From Isochrysis galbana (taxonomy: Eukaryota > Haptophyta > Isochrysidales > Isochrysidaceae), in contig CM030936.1 of NCBI GenBank assembly GCA_018136815.1, forward strand, positions 5,245,774-5,309,773: a DNA stretch of 64,000 nucleotides, read 5' to 3'. Under the pieces are notes generated by a model. It was not told where the DNA came from. It did no database searches and saw nothing but the letters and a program-made list of their open reading frames with translations. The position numbers were made by a program, and so were the translations under genes. Of this stretch, positions 1 through 10,314 are shown in pieces; position 1 is the stretch's first letter, and every line of letters begins with the position of its first letter.

Positions 1-715
1 CGATCGGCCGACGCGGAACCTCCGCGTTTGTTATGGGGATTCGCCCGACATCATTCACTGCTTTGATTCTCTCACGTGCGCGATCCTCCCATTCTCCCAA
101 AATAGACTTCCATGGGCCGGACAAGGCGGGGGAGTCACTCACCGACGCCATGGATTTTCGTGGGGTAGAGGGGGTTCGGGGGGGGGGGGGGGGGGGGCTG
201 GGGGGCAGGTAAGGGGGGTCCCTGGGAAATCCTTGGACACCCAGGAGGGGTGGAAAATAGTGGTTCAACAGCGTGAGTGACCGGCGCCTAAAAAAAAACT
301 TCTTAATATTCGCACCGCGCGCGCGGCTCTGTGAGTTACCGGCGCCTAGAAAAGGGGGATGGCGGTAGGTTCCCAGATGCGGGTAGCAGTTCGTAGCAAG
401 TAGTAGTAGCTGGTATCTTCAAAGGTATTTTTGGTAGATGCAAATGCCACCTTTGGGCTCAAATGAATCACTGCAGCACAACGCACTAGCGCGTCACCAC
501 GGCTGTTTCTTGCAGCTAAGCTGTGTCATCATGATTCCTCGATTATTGCTCGCTTTCTCCATGATGGCTAGCGGCAGCATCTATGAGCTCCCCGAGGCAT
601 TTAGCGCTGAAAAAGGTCGATTGTGATTGGGATCATTAGCGTGAGCGGTAGGCAGTGCAGTCAGAAGCTGCCCTATTGGAATGCCAAGCAGTCCTCGCGT
701 ATTGAGCCCTAGGGC
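1..715. other. Intergenic, low complexity and repeat fragment
   Basis: No supported gene. A run of about 18 G lies near 180-197. At about 298-335 a short segment (cttcttaatattcgcaccgc) matches the tail end of the R1 element described at 37444-38203 and looks like an old fragment. The stretch is also the 3' flank of the minus-strand PX gene. Confidence 0.5.
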
Positions 716-3700
716 TCAATCACTCTCCGGCCTGCTCAAATCCAAAGCAGTCCCAAGTCCATCGAGTGCCCGTCCAATGTGCCGCGCAAGGCCGCCAACA
801 ACTTGCCAAAGGCCAATGGCGGCGTCGCGATGCAGACGCAGATGTGCGACGTCGCTGTGGCCAATATGGAGTGCCAACGCATTGGCGCTGCGCACGAGCA
901 GCCGCCCTGAACGCAGTGATAGGATGTTCTTCCCAAAGGCTGGACGCCTGGGCGACTCCGATGTTATGTCCATAGGGTCGGCAACTGGCACTCCAGGATC
1001 CGAGCCGTGGGCCGGCGCAAGTCGCTTAAGAGTCGAAGCGCGATACTCGGCTGCTTCGGGTACGCCGTTCCGTCCGAAGAATTTCCTTGCCTGCGTGGTG
1101 GTGATGTGGCTTTCAGAGTGGTTGTGGATGAAAGTAATGTTGCCGCTCGAAAGAGGTAGATGCGGACCCGTCAAGAAGGATCTCATCCCGCAAACATACA
1201 GGACCAGCGGGAGCGCGAAGGCCACGGAAAGGAATGCCCGCAGGCGTCGCGACATCTGCGGACGCACCAGCGTCGTCATGGACGAAGAGGTCTCAAGTGA
1301 GTCATCCTCTGGCGAACCGAGCCCGGAACCAGGTCGAACGTCAGTGGCATGACTGCCGTGGCCTTCGGTGCCTGCAATCGGAGGCAGAGCAAGAAGCGCT
1401 GCGATGCCCGTTTGCAAGCGATGCGTCTCAGTCTGGACGGCGGAAAGCCGCTGTTCGAACGCGCTCTGTAGCTCAGACGCGGCAGGCGATCTACGTCGGC
1501 CAACGGCGGACGCATAGCGGGCGGATGGCACGAGACCGTCCAAATCGTGAGACTCTACGGCCAAGGACGCGGACTCCGAGGATACCGGAGCGTTTTGAGA
1601 CACAACAGACCCCTCAAGAGCGGCCGAATTCGCACTTGCGGCACGCTCCGTCGCAGCCGTGGTGAGGCTCTCTGTGGGCGGTCGGCCGGAGGGCGAGTCC
1701 GTCGTCGGGTAGTCTTGGCCGTGCCGGTCCGGCGAGAGCATGCATACGATCGGATCCTCGGCGAACGATACCCTTTGGCCACGTCGGCTGGCATCCCGGC
1801 CATCGGGAGCGCTAGAGCTAGTGCCGAGGGTGAGCAGTGCTTGCGTCGCCGGGGCGTCATCTTTGGCCGAATGAGGCGCCGAGCTATCTCCCAGCCCGAG
1901 GTCCCTCATCGTCACCGGCCTCATCGCCTCTTGTGTCGACTGTTGAAGAGAGGCATACTCTCTCGTGCAACTACTACCTTGCTGCTGTCTCATGCCGTCT
2001 GCAAGGGCCGACTGATCCTCCGAGGAGAGCTGAGGGTCCGAGCAGAGCTGGAGATCCACGGAAGAGCTTCCGACTTGCTCCGCCGTTGCAGCTCCTGCTT
2101 GCGCCTGTGCCTGCGCAGCAGCTGCCGCAGCTCTAGCAGCCTCACTTGCTGCTCGCGCTGCCTCTCCCTCCGCTGCCCTCGCAGCGCGGCAGTGTGCCTC
2201 TGCTCTCTCTCTTGCATTCGCCATGCCGGTCTCGGCCTCGATTTGTGCAGCCTCGGCTGCCTCTACCTGCCGCGAAGCCGAGCGCACCGCCGCCGCCTCG
2301 TCGGCGTGCTGCCTCGCTAGCCGCGCGGCGACAGTTGCCGCCAGTTGCTCTTGGTGTGCACGCTCAGCAGCCTGCCTGGCGGCCTCGGCCGCTGCCACAC
2401 GCGCCGCGCAAACCGCTGCCGCCTCGGCTGATGCGCGCCTGGCGGCCTCGGCGGCCGCGGCTTGCTCCGCAGCCATGGCCGCGGCGCCAGCGGCTAGAGC
2501 GAGCTCTGAGGCCGTGCGAGCCACCTCGGCTAGGGTGGCTTGCTCGGTTGCCACGCGCATGGCCTCCTCGATCGCATAGAGCTCTTCGGCCACCCTCGCG
2601 GCCTCATCTGCGGCCACGTGCTCGGCCATGCGACGTGCGGCCTCCGCGGCGTCCGCCTCATCTCGAGCGGCGGATGCTGCCTTGTCCGCAGGGGAATCGC
2701 ACGAGTCGGGAGAACGCAGGCACACCGAGGAGGAGCGAAGCGGCCAACAAGCCGCCGCCGCGGAGGACTTGGTAGGTGAAAGGCAGCTGCTCGCATCCGA
2801 CAGCGTCGCCGGGGGTGGCTTGGTTTGGTCCGGAGGAAACGGCTGCATTTGGAAGTGTTCTGCGGCAGGCAGTGGCCGCAGAGGAAGGCCCGCTGCTATG
2901 AAGTGGCAGACCATCGCTGGATGTTCGGTTGACGCAGCATCCAAGTGGACATTCGTGGTGCTGTCGCCCTGATGCTGGCCAGCGTGCTCAGCGGTGGACT
3001 GAGTTGGTCCCTTTGCTTGCTGGGCCATCTCCATGTCCGCAAAAAGGCGCTGGGGCTTTGGCTTAGACATGAAGTGAGAAGCGCGGGGGTGAATCGCTGG
3101 CGCAGCCAGTGCTCGCCGAAAGGCAACTTCGTCCTCAGGCGTGTCCGTTGCAGGAGCATGTGCAGCTTCTGGAGGCATACGGATCGCGTCACAAGAAGAG
3201 GTTCTTACCTGGTCGGAGCCATCGTCATCTCTGGCTGGACGAGTCGGTTGCAAGGGCGTTCGGCCATTGACATGTGAGAAACTGCCGTCACTTTCAGTTC
3301 GGGGCCCACCCGCCACCTCGAGCAAACTCAATACAGCGCTCCCGCTATCAGCTTCTAGTGCAGCATCCGCGCCATCTGGTGCAGCATGACGAGGCACTCC
3401 CTCTGCCTGCGAGCCTCCGAGCTGCTCGGGCTCAGGGCGAGCCGCATCCACGGAACATGGCGAGCGCATTTGCGTCCGCTTGCGCGGTAAAGTGCTCAGA
3501 CGCCCTCTGGAGTTGGGTGAGCAGTCGCCATCCTGATATTTTGAGAAGCAGCCAGCCTCGAGGTTGCTCAGCGGCAACCGAGGCGAGCTTGGGCTCTGCT
3601 GGTGAGCAGCTTTGTCGCAGCTGGAGAGGCAAGTGGCGTCGGAAGCGGCTCCTACGGCAGATGGAGAGAGCACATGCGAAGCAGTAGGGGCACACCGTGC

Positions 3701-5455
3701 TGTGGTGGACTGGATGAACCCAGCACAAGGACGCCCTTGCCCCCCGCCGACAGCTGTACACAAGGCGCCCTCTTCGGCATCGAGTCCGGTGAAGACCGAG
3801 GTGGAAGGCAGCGAGCGCCGGCCTGCACCCTGAGTGGGCTCTGAGGATGACATTGGTTGAGCGTTTGCTTCCTTGACGCCGGCATCACCTCTGTCCTGGT
3901 TCTCTCGTGCAGACCGCGTGGAACTTGGGCTCGAGGTCAGACCACCAGCAACAGCTAGTACATGCGATAGCGGCGTGGCTTCCTCTTGAAGCGAGGCATC
4001 TGGCGACGTGGGCGACTGGGGAACCGCGTCCATCTCCGCAGACATTCCTAGAGAGGTGACCTGGCTGTTGAGTGCCGTATCCAATGACGTGTCACAGTGT
4101 TCGTGCGATGCGTCTGCATACTCGATCGCCAGAACTGCAGATTGGATCGGCTGCGCCGTGCCGCGGTCCGCTCGCGGCAAGGTGGATGACGCGCCAGGCG
4201 TAGCAGAGCTGGACGGGGGCATCGCAGGCGTCGGCAAATCCGGCGACGGCACAAACGGCCGATACGGTGGTGAGCTCATGGAAGCGAACCAGTCGATGTC
4301 AACTGCGGCACCGGGATGGTTCGACGACAGCTGGGACGAGGGCTCAACAAAGGCACTCGTCAGCCCCACTCTAGACGGCGGCCCATCTGATATGTCGTCA
4401 CTGCTTGCGTGCTTGCTGTGGGCCACCGCTGGGTGAGACGGCGGCATCTCTGTGGTAATCACGCTCACCCTCGCCTCGATGACATGAGCGGTCGGTGTCT
4501 CCGTCGCGATTGCGTCCACCTCGGCCTCGATGACAGACGCGAGAGGGGGGTTCTCCGGGAGTGCACCACTCCCGCTCAAGCCCGTGGCGCTCGCCGCACT
4601 CTCTTCGGCATCCCGAACGCCGGCGCTGGGGTGTCCAGAAGACTTGTGCTTTGGTGAAGCCAGAAGGGGCGACTCGCATTCTTCGCGAGACTTCTTGTGC
4701 TCGGGCACGTGCGCACGGAGGGAGGGCATGTGCGTCTCATCAGAATCTGCATCAGGAAGCCCTCGATGAGGTCGCGAGGATGGGGGGTCCTCCTCGGGTC
4801 CGAAGAGGCAGGCTCTCGCCGAACGACCTCCTTGGCGTCGCGACGCAGTGGCCACTGTCTGATTAAGATGTGCCGACAGCGACGCGGGTGCGCATGGCGC
4901 CCTAGCCAGAGTTGTCTTTGGACCGTGGTGGGTGATGCCTACTGCAGCTGCCGTCGGTGCCACCTCCGGTGCTGCTGCGACGGCCTCCGCCTTGCGTGCC
5001 TGCTTTTTCGCGGCGAGATCGACGGCGAGCAGCGCCGAGCGGTGCGTCGTGCCGCGTACAAACGCGTTTGCGCCGAGGAAGTTCGCGATGAGCGGCACGT
5101 GAAGCGTGGAGGGCTCGATCACATCAACAAAGTCCTGCAGTGCGGCGAGCCGCGCCGCCATGTTCCTTCGCGAGGTGGTAGGAAGGCGGTAGAGGATGCC
5201 GACTGGCGGTAGCCTCTCTGCCAATCGTACGAACTCACGCCATCGCCGGTGCACCTTCCATCCTTCTGAACCGTCTGCAGGCAGGACGTGTAGAGTGAAG
5301 AGGTCGTCTCCTTCTCTGGCAGACCACTGTGGGGGCGCCAGGTGTACCTCTAGCTTGCCGAGCTTGTGCTTGCGTGGGGGAGGGTGAGGGCGGTTCGGCG
5401 GGGCTGGGCGGATGCCGTCGCGTGCAAGGAGAGAGGGAGCGCTGCGGCCCACCAT
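716..5455 (-). CDS. PX-domain protein with Ala-rich coiled coil and C-terminal membrane segment
   Basis: Predicted protein of 1579 residues in one exon, starting at the ATG at 5453-5455 (A at -3). Residues about 33-134 form a PX (phox) domain, with the basic RRWREF signature at about 70-75 followed by the proline stretch and two helices; PX domains bind phosphoinositides on endosomal and vacuolar membranes. A long Ser/Pro-rich, probably disordered region follows, then an Ala/Glu/Arg-rich coiled coil at about 925-1125. One hydrophobic segment near 1415-1433 (AFLSVAFALPLVLYVCG) has Arg on its N side. The C-terminal tail holds two N-glycosylation sequons (NIT, NHS), which suggests a lumenal tail. 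It resembles sorting nexins in its first domain only; the rest is unlike any family I recognise. Short C-terminal introns cannot be excluded. The frame could be extended to 5566, but that adds only Arg/Glu low complexity. Confidence 0.75.
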   Translation of the reverse strand: MVGRSAPSLLARDGIRPAPPNRPHPPPRKHKLGKLEVHLAPPQWSAREGDDLFTLHVLPADGSEGWKVHRRWREFVRLAERLPPVGILYRLPTTSRRNMAARLAALQDFVDVIEPSTLHVPLIANFLGANAFVRGTTHRSALLAVDLAAKKQARKAEAVAAAPEVAPTAAAVGITHHGPKTTLARAPCAPASLSAHLNQTVATASRRQGGRSARACLFGPEEDPPSSRPHRGLPDADSDETHMPSLRAHVPEHKKSREECESPLLASPKHKSSGHPSAGVRDAEESAASATGLSGSGALPENPPLASVIEAEVDAIATETPTAHVIEARVSVITTEMPPSHPAVAHSKHASSDDISDGPPSRVGLTSAFVEPSSQLSSNHPGAAVDIDWFASMSSPPYRPFVPSPDLPTPAMPPSSSATPGASSTLPRADRGTAQPIQSAVLAIEYADASHEHCDTSLDTALNSQVTSLGMSAEMDAVPQSPTSPDASLQEEATPLSHVLAVAGGLTSSPSSTRSARENQDRGDAGVKEANAQPMSSSEPTQGAGRRSLPSTSVFTGLDAEEGALCTAVGGGQGRPCAGFIQSTTARCAPTASHVLSPSAVGAASDATCLSSCDKAAHQQSPSSPRLPLSNLEAGCFSKYQDGDCSPNSRGRLSTLPRKRTQMRSPCSVDAARPEPEQLGGSQAEGVPRHAAPDGADAALEADSGSAVLSLLEVAGGPRTESDGSFSHVNGRTPLQPTRPARDDDGSDQVRTSSCDAIRMPPEAAHAPATDTPEDEVAFRRALAAPAIHPRASHFMSKPKPQRLFADMEMAQQAKGPTQSTAEHAGQHQGDSTTNVHLDAASTEHPAMVCHFIAAGLPLRPLPAAEHFQMQPFPPDQTKPPPATLSDASSCLSPTKSSAAAACWPLRSSSVCLRSPDSCDSPADKAASAARDEADAAEAARRMAEHVAADEAARVAEELYAIEEAMRVATEQATLAEVARTASELALAAGAAAMAAEQAAAAEAARRASAEAAAVCAARVAAAEAARQAAERAHQEQLAATVAARLARQHADEAAAVRSASRQVEAAEAAQIEAETGMANARERAEAHCRAARAAEGEAARAASEAARAAAAAAQAQAQAGAATAEQVGSSSVDLQLCSDPQLSSEDQSALADGMRQQQGSSCTREYASLQQSTQEAMRPVTMRDLGLGDSSAPHSAKDDAPATQALLTLGTSSSAPDGRDASRRGQRVSFAEDPIVCMLSPDRHGQDYPTTDSPSGRPPTESLTTAATERAASANSAALEGSVVSQNAPVSSESASLAVESHDLDGLVPSARYASAVGRRRSPAASELQSAFEQRLSAVQTETHRLQTGIAALLALPPIAGTEGHGSHATDVRPGSGLGSPEDDSLETSSSMTTLVRPQMSRRLRAFLSVAFALPLVLYVCGMRSFLTGPHLPLSSGNITFIHNHSESHITTTQARKFFGRNGVPEAAEYRASTLKRLAPAHGSDPGVPVADPMDITSESPRRPAFGKNILSLRSGRLLVRSANALALHIGHSDVAHLRLHRDAAIGLWQVVGGLARHIGRALDGLGTALDLSRPESD

Positions 5456-5764
5456 TTGGAGGAGGGAGGAAAGGGGAGGGGGAGAGTGGGATGGGGAGGC
5501 GGGGGCGCCCTCCCCTCGCGCTTCTCTTCTCTCGTCTCTCTCTCTCCCTCTCTCTCTCTCTCCCACCCCCCCCCCCTGCTTTTTTACTCTCTGCTCTTCT
5601 CTCTGATTCTCTTCTCTCCTCTCGTCGAGAAGAAGAGAGAAAAGACGCTCGGTATCTCGTCATCCTCTCGTCTCTCCTCTCTGCGCTGGGCTGCTCTCTC
5701 TCGTTCGTTCGCGTCCTCGACGGGTAGGAGGAAGGGTGCCCAACAGTTCCACTTAAGTGTGGGA

Positions 5765-5848
5765 TCACATCAGTAACGAGGAGGGGGGGGAGTCCTTCCT
5801 TCCCTCCGCTCTCCCTCGCTCCCTCCCTCCCTCCCTCCCTCCCTCCCT

Positions 5849-5939
<91 letters not shown>

Positions 5940-5942
5940 CCC
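5765..5942. repeat. (CCCT)n/(CT)n microsatellite
   Basis: A pure CCCT array grades into a CT array with a single TTC interruption, about 130 bp in all. It lies roughly 300 bp upstream of the minus-strand PX gene start. Long Arg/Glu or Ser/Leu reading frames through it are composition artefacts. Confidence 0.95.
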
Positions 5943-6496
5943 GCCTCGACGGGTGGGCGGGCGGGTGGGTGGCGAGGCGCGAGGAGGGTCGCCACGCGTA
6001 GCCAGAGCAGAGGTTACAAAAAAATGGGGGGGGGTCCCACAGGGAGCCCTCGGCGACCGGTAGACCGGTAGACCGGCAGCCGGTAAGGCGGTCAAACAGC
6101 GAAGCACCCTGGGAGGTGCTGCATGTCGCAGTTGCCTTGAGGAGGGTGTGTGTTCACAAGATATGGAACGTCCATCTACCTTAATATATGGAGCTCAGAG
6201 CACTCAACTGTCGCGATGCACCTTCAAAGGTGCTTCCGTGCTTCCTGCCGCCGGTTAAGAGATAGCTACAACTACTGACGTGGGAGCGGGGGCCGCATTT
6301 TTGCCCGTTCTCCAAAGCCCAAGAAAGAACTCCTAGGGGGCTCATCCCCTCTACAAGACTGCTAGAACAGAGAAAAATCCCACAATCTCAATCTCAATCT
6401 CCCGAAGCGCGTTTCGTCGACGCGCAAGATGTCGCGAATCTAGAGCGGTCAAACAGGGTTTTTAACTTCTAAGGGTGAAAATTCACCTAGTCAAGA
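5943..6496. other. Intergenic region with accggtag repeats
   Basis: No gene recognised. At 6050-6085 the unit accggtag is repeated about three times (imperfectly in the last). The rest is unremarkable A+T-richer DNA. Confidence 0.4.
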
Positions 6497-6666
6497 TTGA
6501 GGTTTTATCACGCGATCTTAGGGTATGCTACTGGTAATGGGTATATTAGGCAGAATCTTATATCTTATGAGAAATATGCACATTTTCGACGCCATTCAGC
6601 CATTCAACACACAGACCACAGACCACAGACCCAAAAGCGTTTTCGTTTTCGCGCTCGTGCTCGTGC

Positions 6667-6832
6667 TTGCAGCCACCAGCCTCGCCGCCACCAGCCACCA
6701 GCCTCGCCGCCACCAGCCTCGCCGCCACCAGCCTCGCCGCCACCAGCCTCACCGCCACCAGCCTCGTTACCACCAGCCTCGTTACCACCAGCCTCGTTAC
6801 CACCGGCCTCGCCGCCACCAGCCTCGTTACCA
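6667..6832. repeat. 15-bp minisatellite (accagcctcgccgcc)n
   Basis: About eleven head-to-tail copies of a 15-bp unit, with the variants gttacc and accgcc in the second half of the unit. Because 15 is a multiple of 3, every frame stays open through it, giving Pro/Ala/Ser repeats on plus and Val-Thr-Arg-Leu repeats on minus; neither is evidence of a gene. Confidence 0.9.
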
Positions 6833-7519
6833 TGTTGTATTCAGGCCTTTTGGCATGAATATTTCGGCACGAGTACGAGCCTTCTTCGCTATATACCGTC
6901 TTCTATGTTCGCCGTGGTCGCACAAGGCGTGCAGATTCGGATTCTCCCTGGGCTCAAATCCTGGTCCGCACCGAGCTCCGGAAGTACTTCCAGGGCCAAG
7001 CTCGCGGCAGTTGCGGACGGAGTATTCGATGGGGAATGGAGCCCCGTTGACGGTAAGCATGATCTTGCGCGGGAAGTCGAAGGAGGCGAACGTTCCGTGT
7101 TTAGGGGCGACATACAGATGGTAGACTTCTTTCTTACCTTGCGTTACAAGAACCCCTTCTTTGGTGAGGATCTTGGTGCGCTCTTGATTGCCTTGAAGAA
7201 AAAAGAAGGCTTGGTTCTCGACCGCTTTGGCGAGCGAGCTGATCGTTATGAAGCTTTTTAGCTCGAATTTGTAATTGCGCACCACTAGGTGCGCTGAGGC
7301 GTCTTTGAACGCGCTGGCCAGTGCCTTGTTGGACGCCCGCGGGATTTCTTTGAATTTTTCGTCGAGTGTTTGATATTTGACCGCGATCGGGCAGGGGATG
7401 CCCGCCTTGCGAAAGTCCGCCACATCTTTGTATTCTTCGCGGAATTGGTTGGCGCAATCCGCCGTGACGAGAATTAGGGGTAAGCACAAGTATCCCTCAA
7501 AAGACGCCCAAATATCCAT
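6827..7519 (-). CDS. Hypothetical protein, probably transposon-derived
   Basis: A 230-residue frame with normal amino-acid composition (for instance VVRNYKFELKSFITISSLAK and KHGTFASFDFPRKIMLTVNG), unlike the low-complexity frames around it. I do not recognise a family. It is bounded on the left by the 15-bp minisatellite and on the right by a cluster of CAAATATCC motifs and an R1 insertion. The start Met at 7519 lies in the motif cluster and may not be the true start. A fragment of a mobile-element protein is the simplest reading. Confidence 0.35.
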   Translation of the reverse strand: MDIWASFEGYLCLPLILVTADCANQFREEYKDVADFRKAGIPCPIAVKYQTLDEKFKEIPRASNKALASAFKDASAHLVVRNYKFELKSFITISSLAKAVENQAFFFLQGNQERTKILTKEGVLVTQGKKEVYHLYVAPKHGTFASFDFPRKIMLTVNGAPFPIEYSVRNCRELGPGSTSGARCGPGFEPRENPNLHALCDHGEHRRRYIAKKARTRAEIFMPKGLNTTW

Positions 7520-7585
7520 GCAAAATATCTACAATATATCCATTGGAAAGCCCAAATATCCAGAAAATATCCATTAGTAAAAGCT

Positions 7586-8345
7586 CAACTAAGTTTATAC
7601 TTGGTTCGCCCATGGGGGGGCACGAGCCCCCCTCTCTCTCCACTCCTCCCCTGCCGTGGGGGAGGAACCACCCATCCTCCTGGCATGCCTGATGGCTTGC
7701 TAGGAGGCCATTGCCCTGCTGACCCACTCTCCCACTGTCAGGCACGCCTGGATCGCTCGTCCTGGCCCCTCGTGGCCAGCCCATCGCTCCAACCCCCCCT
7801 CCCCCCCTATTCGACAGGCAGACAGGTGCAGACTGGGGGCCCCAGAGGCTCAGGAACGCCAGCGAGGGAGAGGCAGGGGAGGCCAGGGCCCAGCCCCAGC
7901 CTCCTCTGCCCCCTGAGCTGGCCTCCAGGAGCCTCCAGGGGTCGCCAGCAAGCAGCTGCAGGCCTGGCGCAGGCACGCCATCGCGCGTGCCGCAGGAGAG
8001 AGGAGAGGGAGCGCGGAGAAGGGGGTGGGCGGAGCGAGAGCTCCGCCCACCGAAAAATATGTAAGCCCCGCACCTGTTTACAGGATAAGCCGGGGCTGAG
8101 ACCGCCGCCAGCCCGGTAGGCATAGGAGGAGAAGGGGAGAACGGATCACCGGGGGGGGGCGCGGGCCACCGACCATATCTAAACCCTTTTCCCCTATCCC
8201 CCTAGTAGTGCACGGGGGGAGTCGCCTGATGGCGGGGGGGAAAGGGCCGGCGGATTGGGGGTGTAGAAAGTTTTGCTGCGTGAGTAGAAAGTAGAGGGTC
8301 CACGGCCGCGTGTGCGGTGAGACTATTAAGAAGTTAATAGAAGTT
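7586..8345 (-). mobile_element. R1 retroelement copy, complete, with 20-bp TSD
   Basis: A 760-bp element flanked by the exact direct repeat aatatccattagtaaaagct at 7566-7585 and 8346-8365. In its inferred 5' to 3' direction (minus strand read from the left end) it begins caactaagtttatacttgg, has a conserved G/C-rich middle and ends tattaagaagttaatagaag, a short simple-repeat tail. Target-site duplications of 14-20 bp and a repeat tail indicate target-primed reverse transcription, as for SINEs and LINEs. Long frames inside it are not conserved as protein between copies. Confidence 0.9.
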
Positions 8346-8457
8346 AATATCCATTAGTAAAAGCTTTGTAGTAGTACTACGTAGTAGTATAAGGTATGCG
8401 TAGTTAGGTTGCTTAACATATTAAAGCCACATGCATATATATGTCACATATAGCACC

Positions 8458-9339
8458 TCAAGAGCCCTCTTTCTTGCGTTTGTTGCGATTGTATCGCAAC
8501 ATCACCGACAATTCCAATTGATCCGACAACGACCGGTCCCGATGAGCACCAAAAGAACACTGCATCAAAGAGAACACGCGCTCACACGAAGCAGAATTAG
8601 GAGAGAGGCAAAAGGTTATTCGAGCAGCCAATGCCCACGTGGGGAATTTCGAGTGGTTGGATGCCCACCATGCTAGGACGTCTCTTGAAAAACTTTCCAC
8701 GTCGGAATGGTCGATGTGAGTACCTTGGCAGGAAAGTAGGTAGGAGGAGAGCTCTCGCTGCAACCCATTACTGACATCGCAGATATTAGCAAAGCATGCC
8801 AAGGCGCTAAGACGCTGCACCCAAAGCTCATCGACCCGCCCGTATGCAAACGCCGGGTTGAATGCGCGTAGGAGCCCTGTGAAGCGGTGTTGCTCCTTGC
8901 AACAAAATGGGGCGGCACATCGGTCCTCTAAACGATCCTCGAGATATGAGAATGCGCCGGAGACTTGTTGCACAAGGCCCCTCCATTGAGGTAAGCTGCA
9001 GACATCAACATCAATTGCCCTTCTCATTTCATGGATATCTGTTATAACAAGGGTTGTTGAATCCGGGTATTGAATCGTCCACGAGTTTGCTCCAATTGCA
9101 AATACCTTGCCCGGGAACCATGAATGGTAGGGCGCATCGTAGTATTCGTTTGTTGTCAGGCCGACCACAATGGGTTCCTTTTCCCTGAGAATGGCAGCTA
9201 CATTGGGAAGGTGACAAGGTGTGTTGCCTAAGACTCGACCTCGCGAGCGTATATCTTCTAGCGCGTCATGAACGAGAAGAATTTCAAGTGCATCGCCCTC
9301 CATTTTGTAGGTGATGGAGCATAATATCTCCATGTCCAT
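8458..9339 (-). CDS. hAT-family transposase, C-terminal part
   Basis: A 293-residue frame. The C-terminal 70 residues are a hAT dimerisation domain (DVLAWWASNHSKFPTWALAA, then the hallmark SCERVFSLM). The middle (YGRVDELWVQRLSALACFAN) fits the end of the RNase-H-like fold. Residues about 65-110 (SWFPGKVFAIGANSWTIQYP) look like a small beta-barrel of the Tudor/SH3 kind; that is inference only. The N-terminal BED finger and the first catalytic Asp regions of a full hAT transposase are absent, so this is a truncated copy. An R1 element lies just downstream and a LINE ORF1 remnant just upstream. Confidence 0.7.
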   Translation of the reverse strand: MDMEILCSITYKMEGDALEILLVHDALEDIRSRGRVLGNTPCHLPNVAAILREKEPIVVGLTTNEYYDAPYHSWFPGKVFAIGANSWTIQYPDSTTLVITDIHEMRRAIDVDVCSLPQWRGLVQQVSGAFSYLEDRLEDRCAAPFCCKEQHRFTGLLRAFNPAFAYGRVDELWVQRLSALACFANICDVSNGLQRELSSYLLSCQGTHIDHSDVESFSRDVLAWWASNHSKFPTWALAARITFCLSPNSASCERVFSLMQCSFGAHRDRSLSDQLELSVMLRYNRNKRKKEGS

Positions 9340-9347
9340 TGCAAGAG

Positions 9348-10114
9348 CTAACTCAAGCCTGAGAGTGTCGCCTTTGGTGGCTCTAGGTCTTCGTCAAGGA
9401 GGGCCACCTGTGTGTCCGGGGCGGAGGGTGGGGTTAGCCTCACATGTGTCCTCGTCTCTCTAGCGTCCGTGTGGCCCGGTGTTCCAGCTGCGTTGTCGCC
9501 CCCTTCCGAGGGTTTCGTGTGGCTTGTGCTTTGTGTAGGCTCTCTCCCAAGTTGGTGCTTGTTGTGGTGGGCCTCCTGGGCCTGTGTCGCTTGCGACGTT
9601 CGCGCGCCCGGGGCTCGCTCGTCCGTTTGGCCTTCGGCGTCTTTGGAGAGCATCCCTCCTGGTCTGCCTCCCCTTTTGCTCCCGTACCCCTTGCTGGGGG
9701 GTCCTGTCTGCTCTTTGTCCATCACTTTGTTTTGATGCGACATTTCCCCCTTGGGGCTCTGCTGTAGATGGTACCGGGCCGGCCCCTCGCGCCGGAGCGC
9801 GGGGGCGGTACCGCGGTTGTGCAGGGTCCCGGCCCGGAGGCCTTCCCTTTGGAGGTGTCCCACTGGTGTGGTGTGGCTGGTGTGGCTGTGTGTTGTGCAT
9901 GAGGTGTGTGCTGCATGCTGGCTGCTGCCAGCATGGCGGCCTTGTTCGTGTCGTTCGCGGGGGTTCGCGGGCTTGGCAGGTTGGCTCCTGTGCCCACCTG
10001 GCTGGGAGGGTCGTCCTGACGCGGTCGCTTCGGCGACAGCGGCGTGTCAGTGAGCTCTTCGTCCATCATGGCGAGGGCAGCGGCAGCGAGAGCGGGCGGC
10101 GGCGCGCGCTCCAT
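9348..10114 (-). pseudogene. LINE ORF1-like gene, frameshifted copy
   Basis: The start codon at 10112-10114 opens MERAPPPALAAAALAMMDEE and the conserved PLSPKRPRQDDP. This frame stops at 9722, but a second frame (9863 to 9348) continues the Pro/Gly/Gln-rich protein, so one frameshift lies between about 9720 and 9860. The start is homologous to those at 35631, 50951 and 53541. As in those copies, an inverted repeat precedes the ATG (ctatcgtt aa aacgatag). ORF1 proteins of LINEs are RNA-binding chaperones; no RRM or zinc knuckle is visible here, so the assignment rests on association with reverse-transcriptase fragments. Confidence 0.6.
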
Positions 10115-10189
10115 GACCCTATCGTTTTAACGATAGTTGGCTAATATCTAGATATTAGGATTAATAGTGTTAATAGGCAGCGGAAATGA

Positions 10190-10300
10190 GCTATTGGGTT
10201 CTAACATGTTACCCAAAGGGCACTATTAGGTTCTAACATGTTAGCCGAAATGCCGAAATGCACTATTAGGTTCAAACATGTTAGCTCAAAACCAAACCTA
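10190..10300. repeat. Three tandem ~35-bp repeats with AACATGTT palindrome
   Basis: The unit attaggttctaacatgttag is repeated three times, upstream (on minus) of the LINE ORF1 start at 10114. Each copy contains the palindrome aacatgtt. It could be part of an internal promoter of the element, which is inference. Confidence 0.6.
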
Positions 10301-10314
10301 TTCACAACCTTAGT

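Noticed and set aside
681..5212. Many long plus-strand frames over the PX gene
   Set aside because: They are shadows of a GC-rich minus-strand gene; composition is Arg/Pro/Ser-skewed and there are no domains.
5456..5566. Upstream extension of the PX gene to a Met at 5566
   Set aside because: It adds only Arg/Glu/Gly low complexity from the GA-rich strand; the ATG at 5453-5455 has better context and precedes the PX domain.
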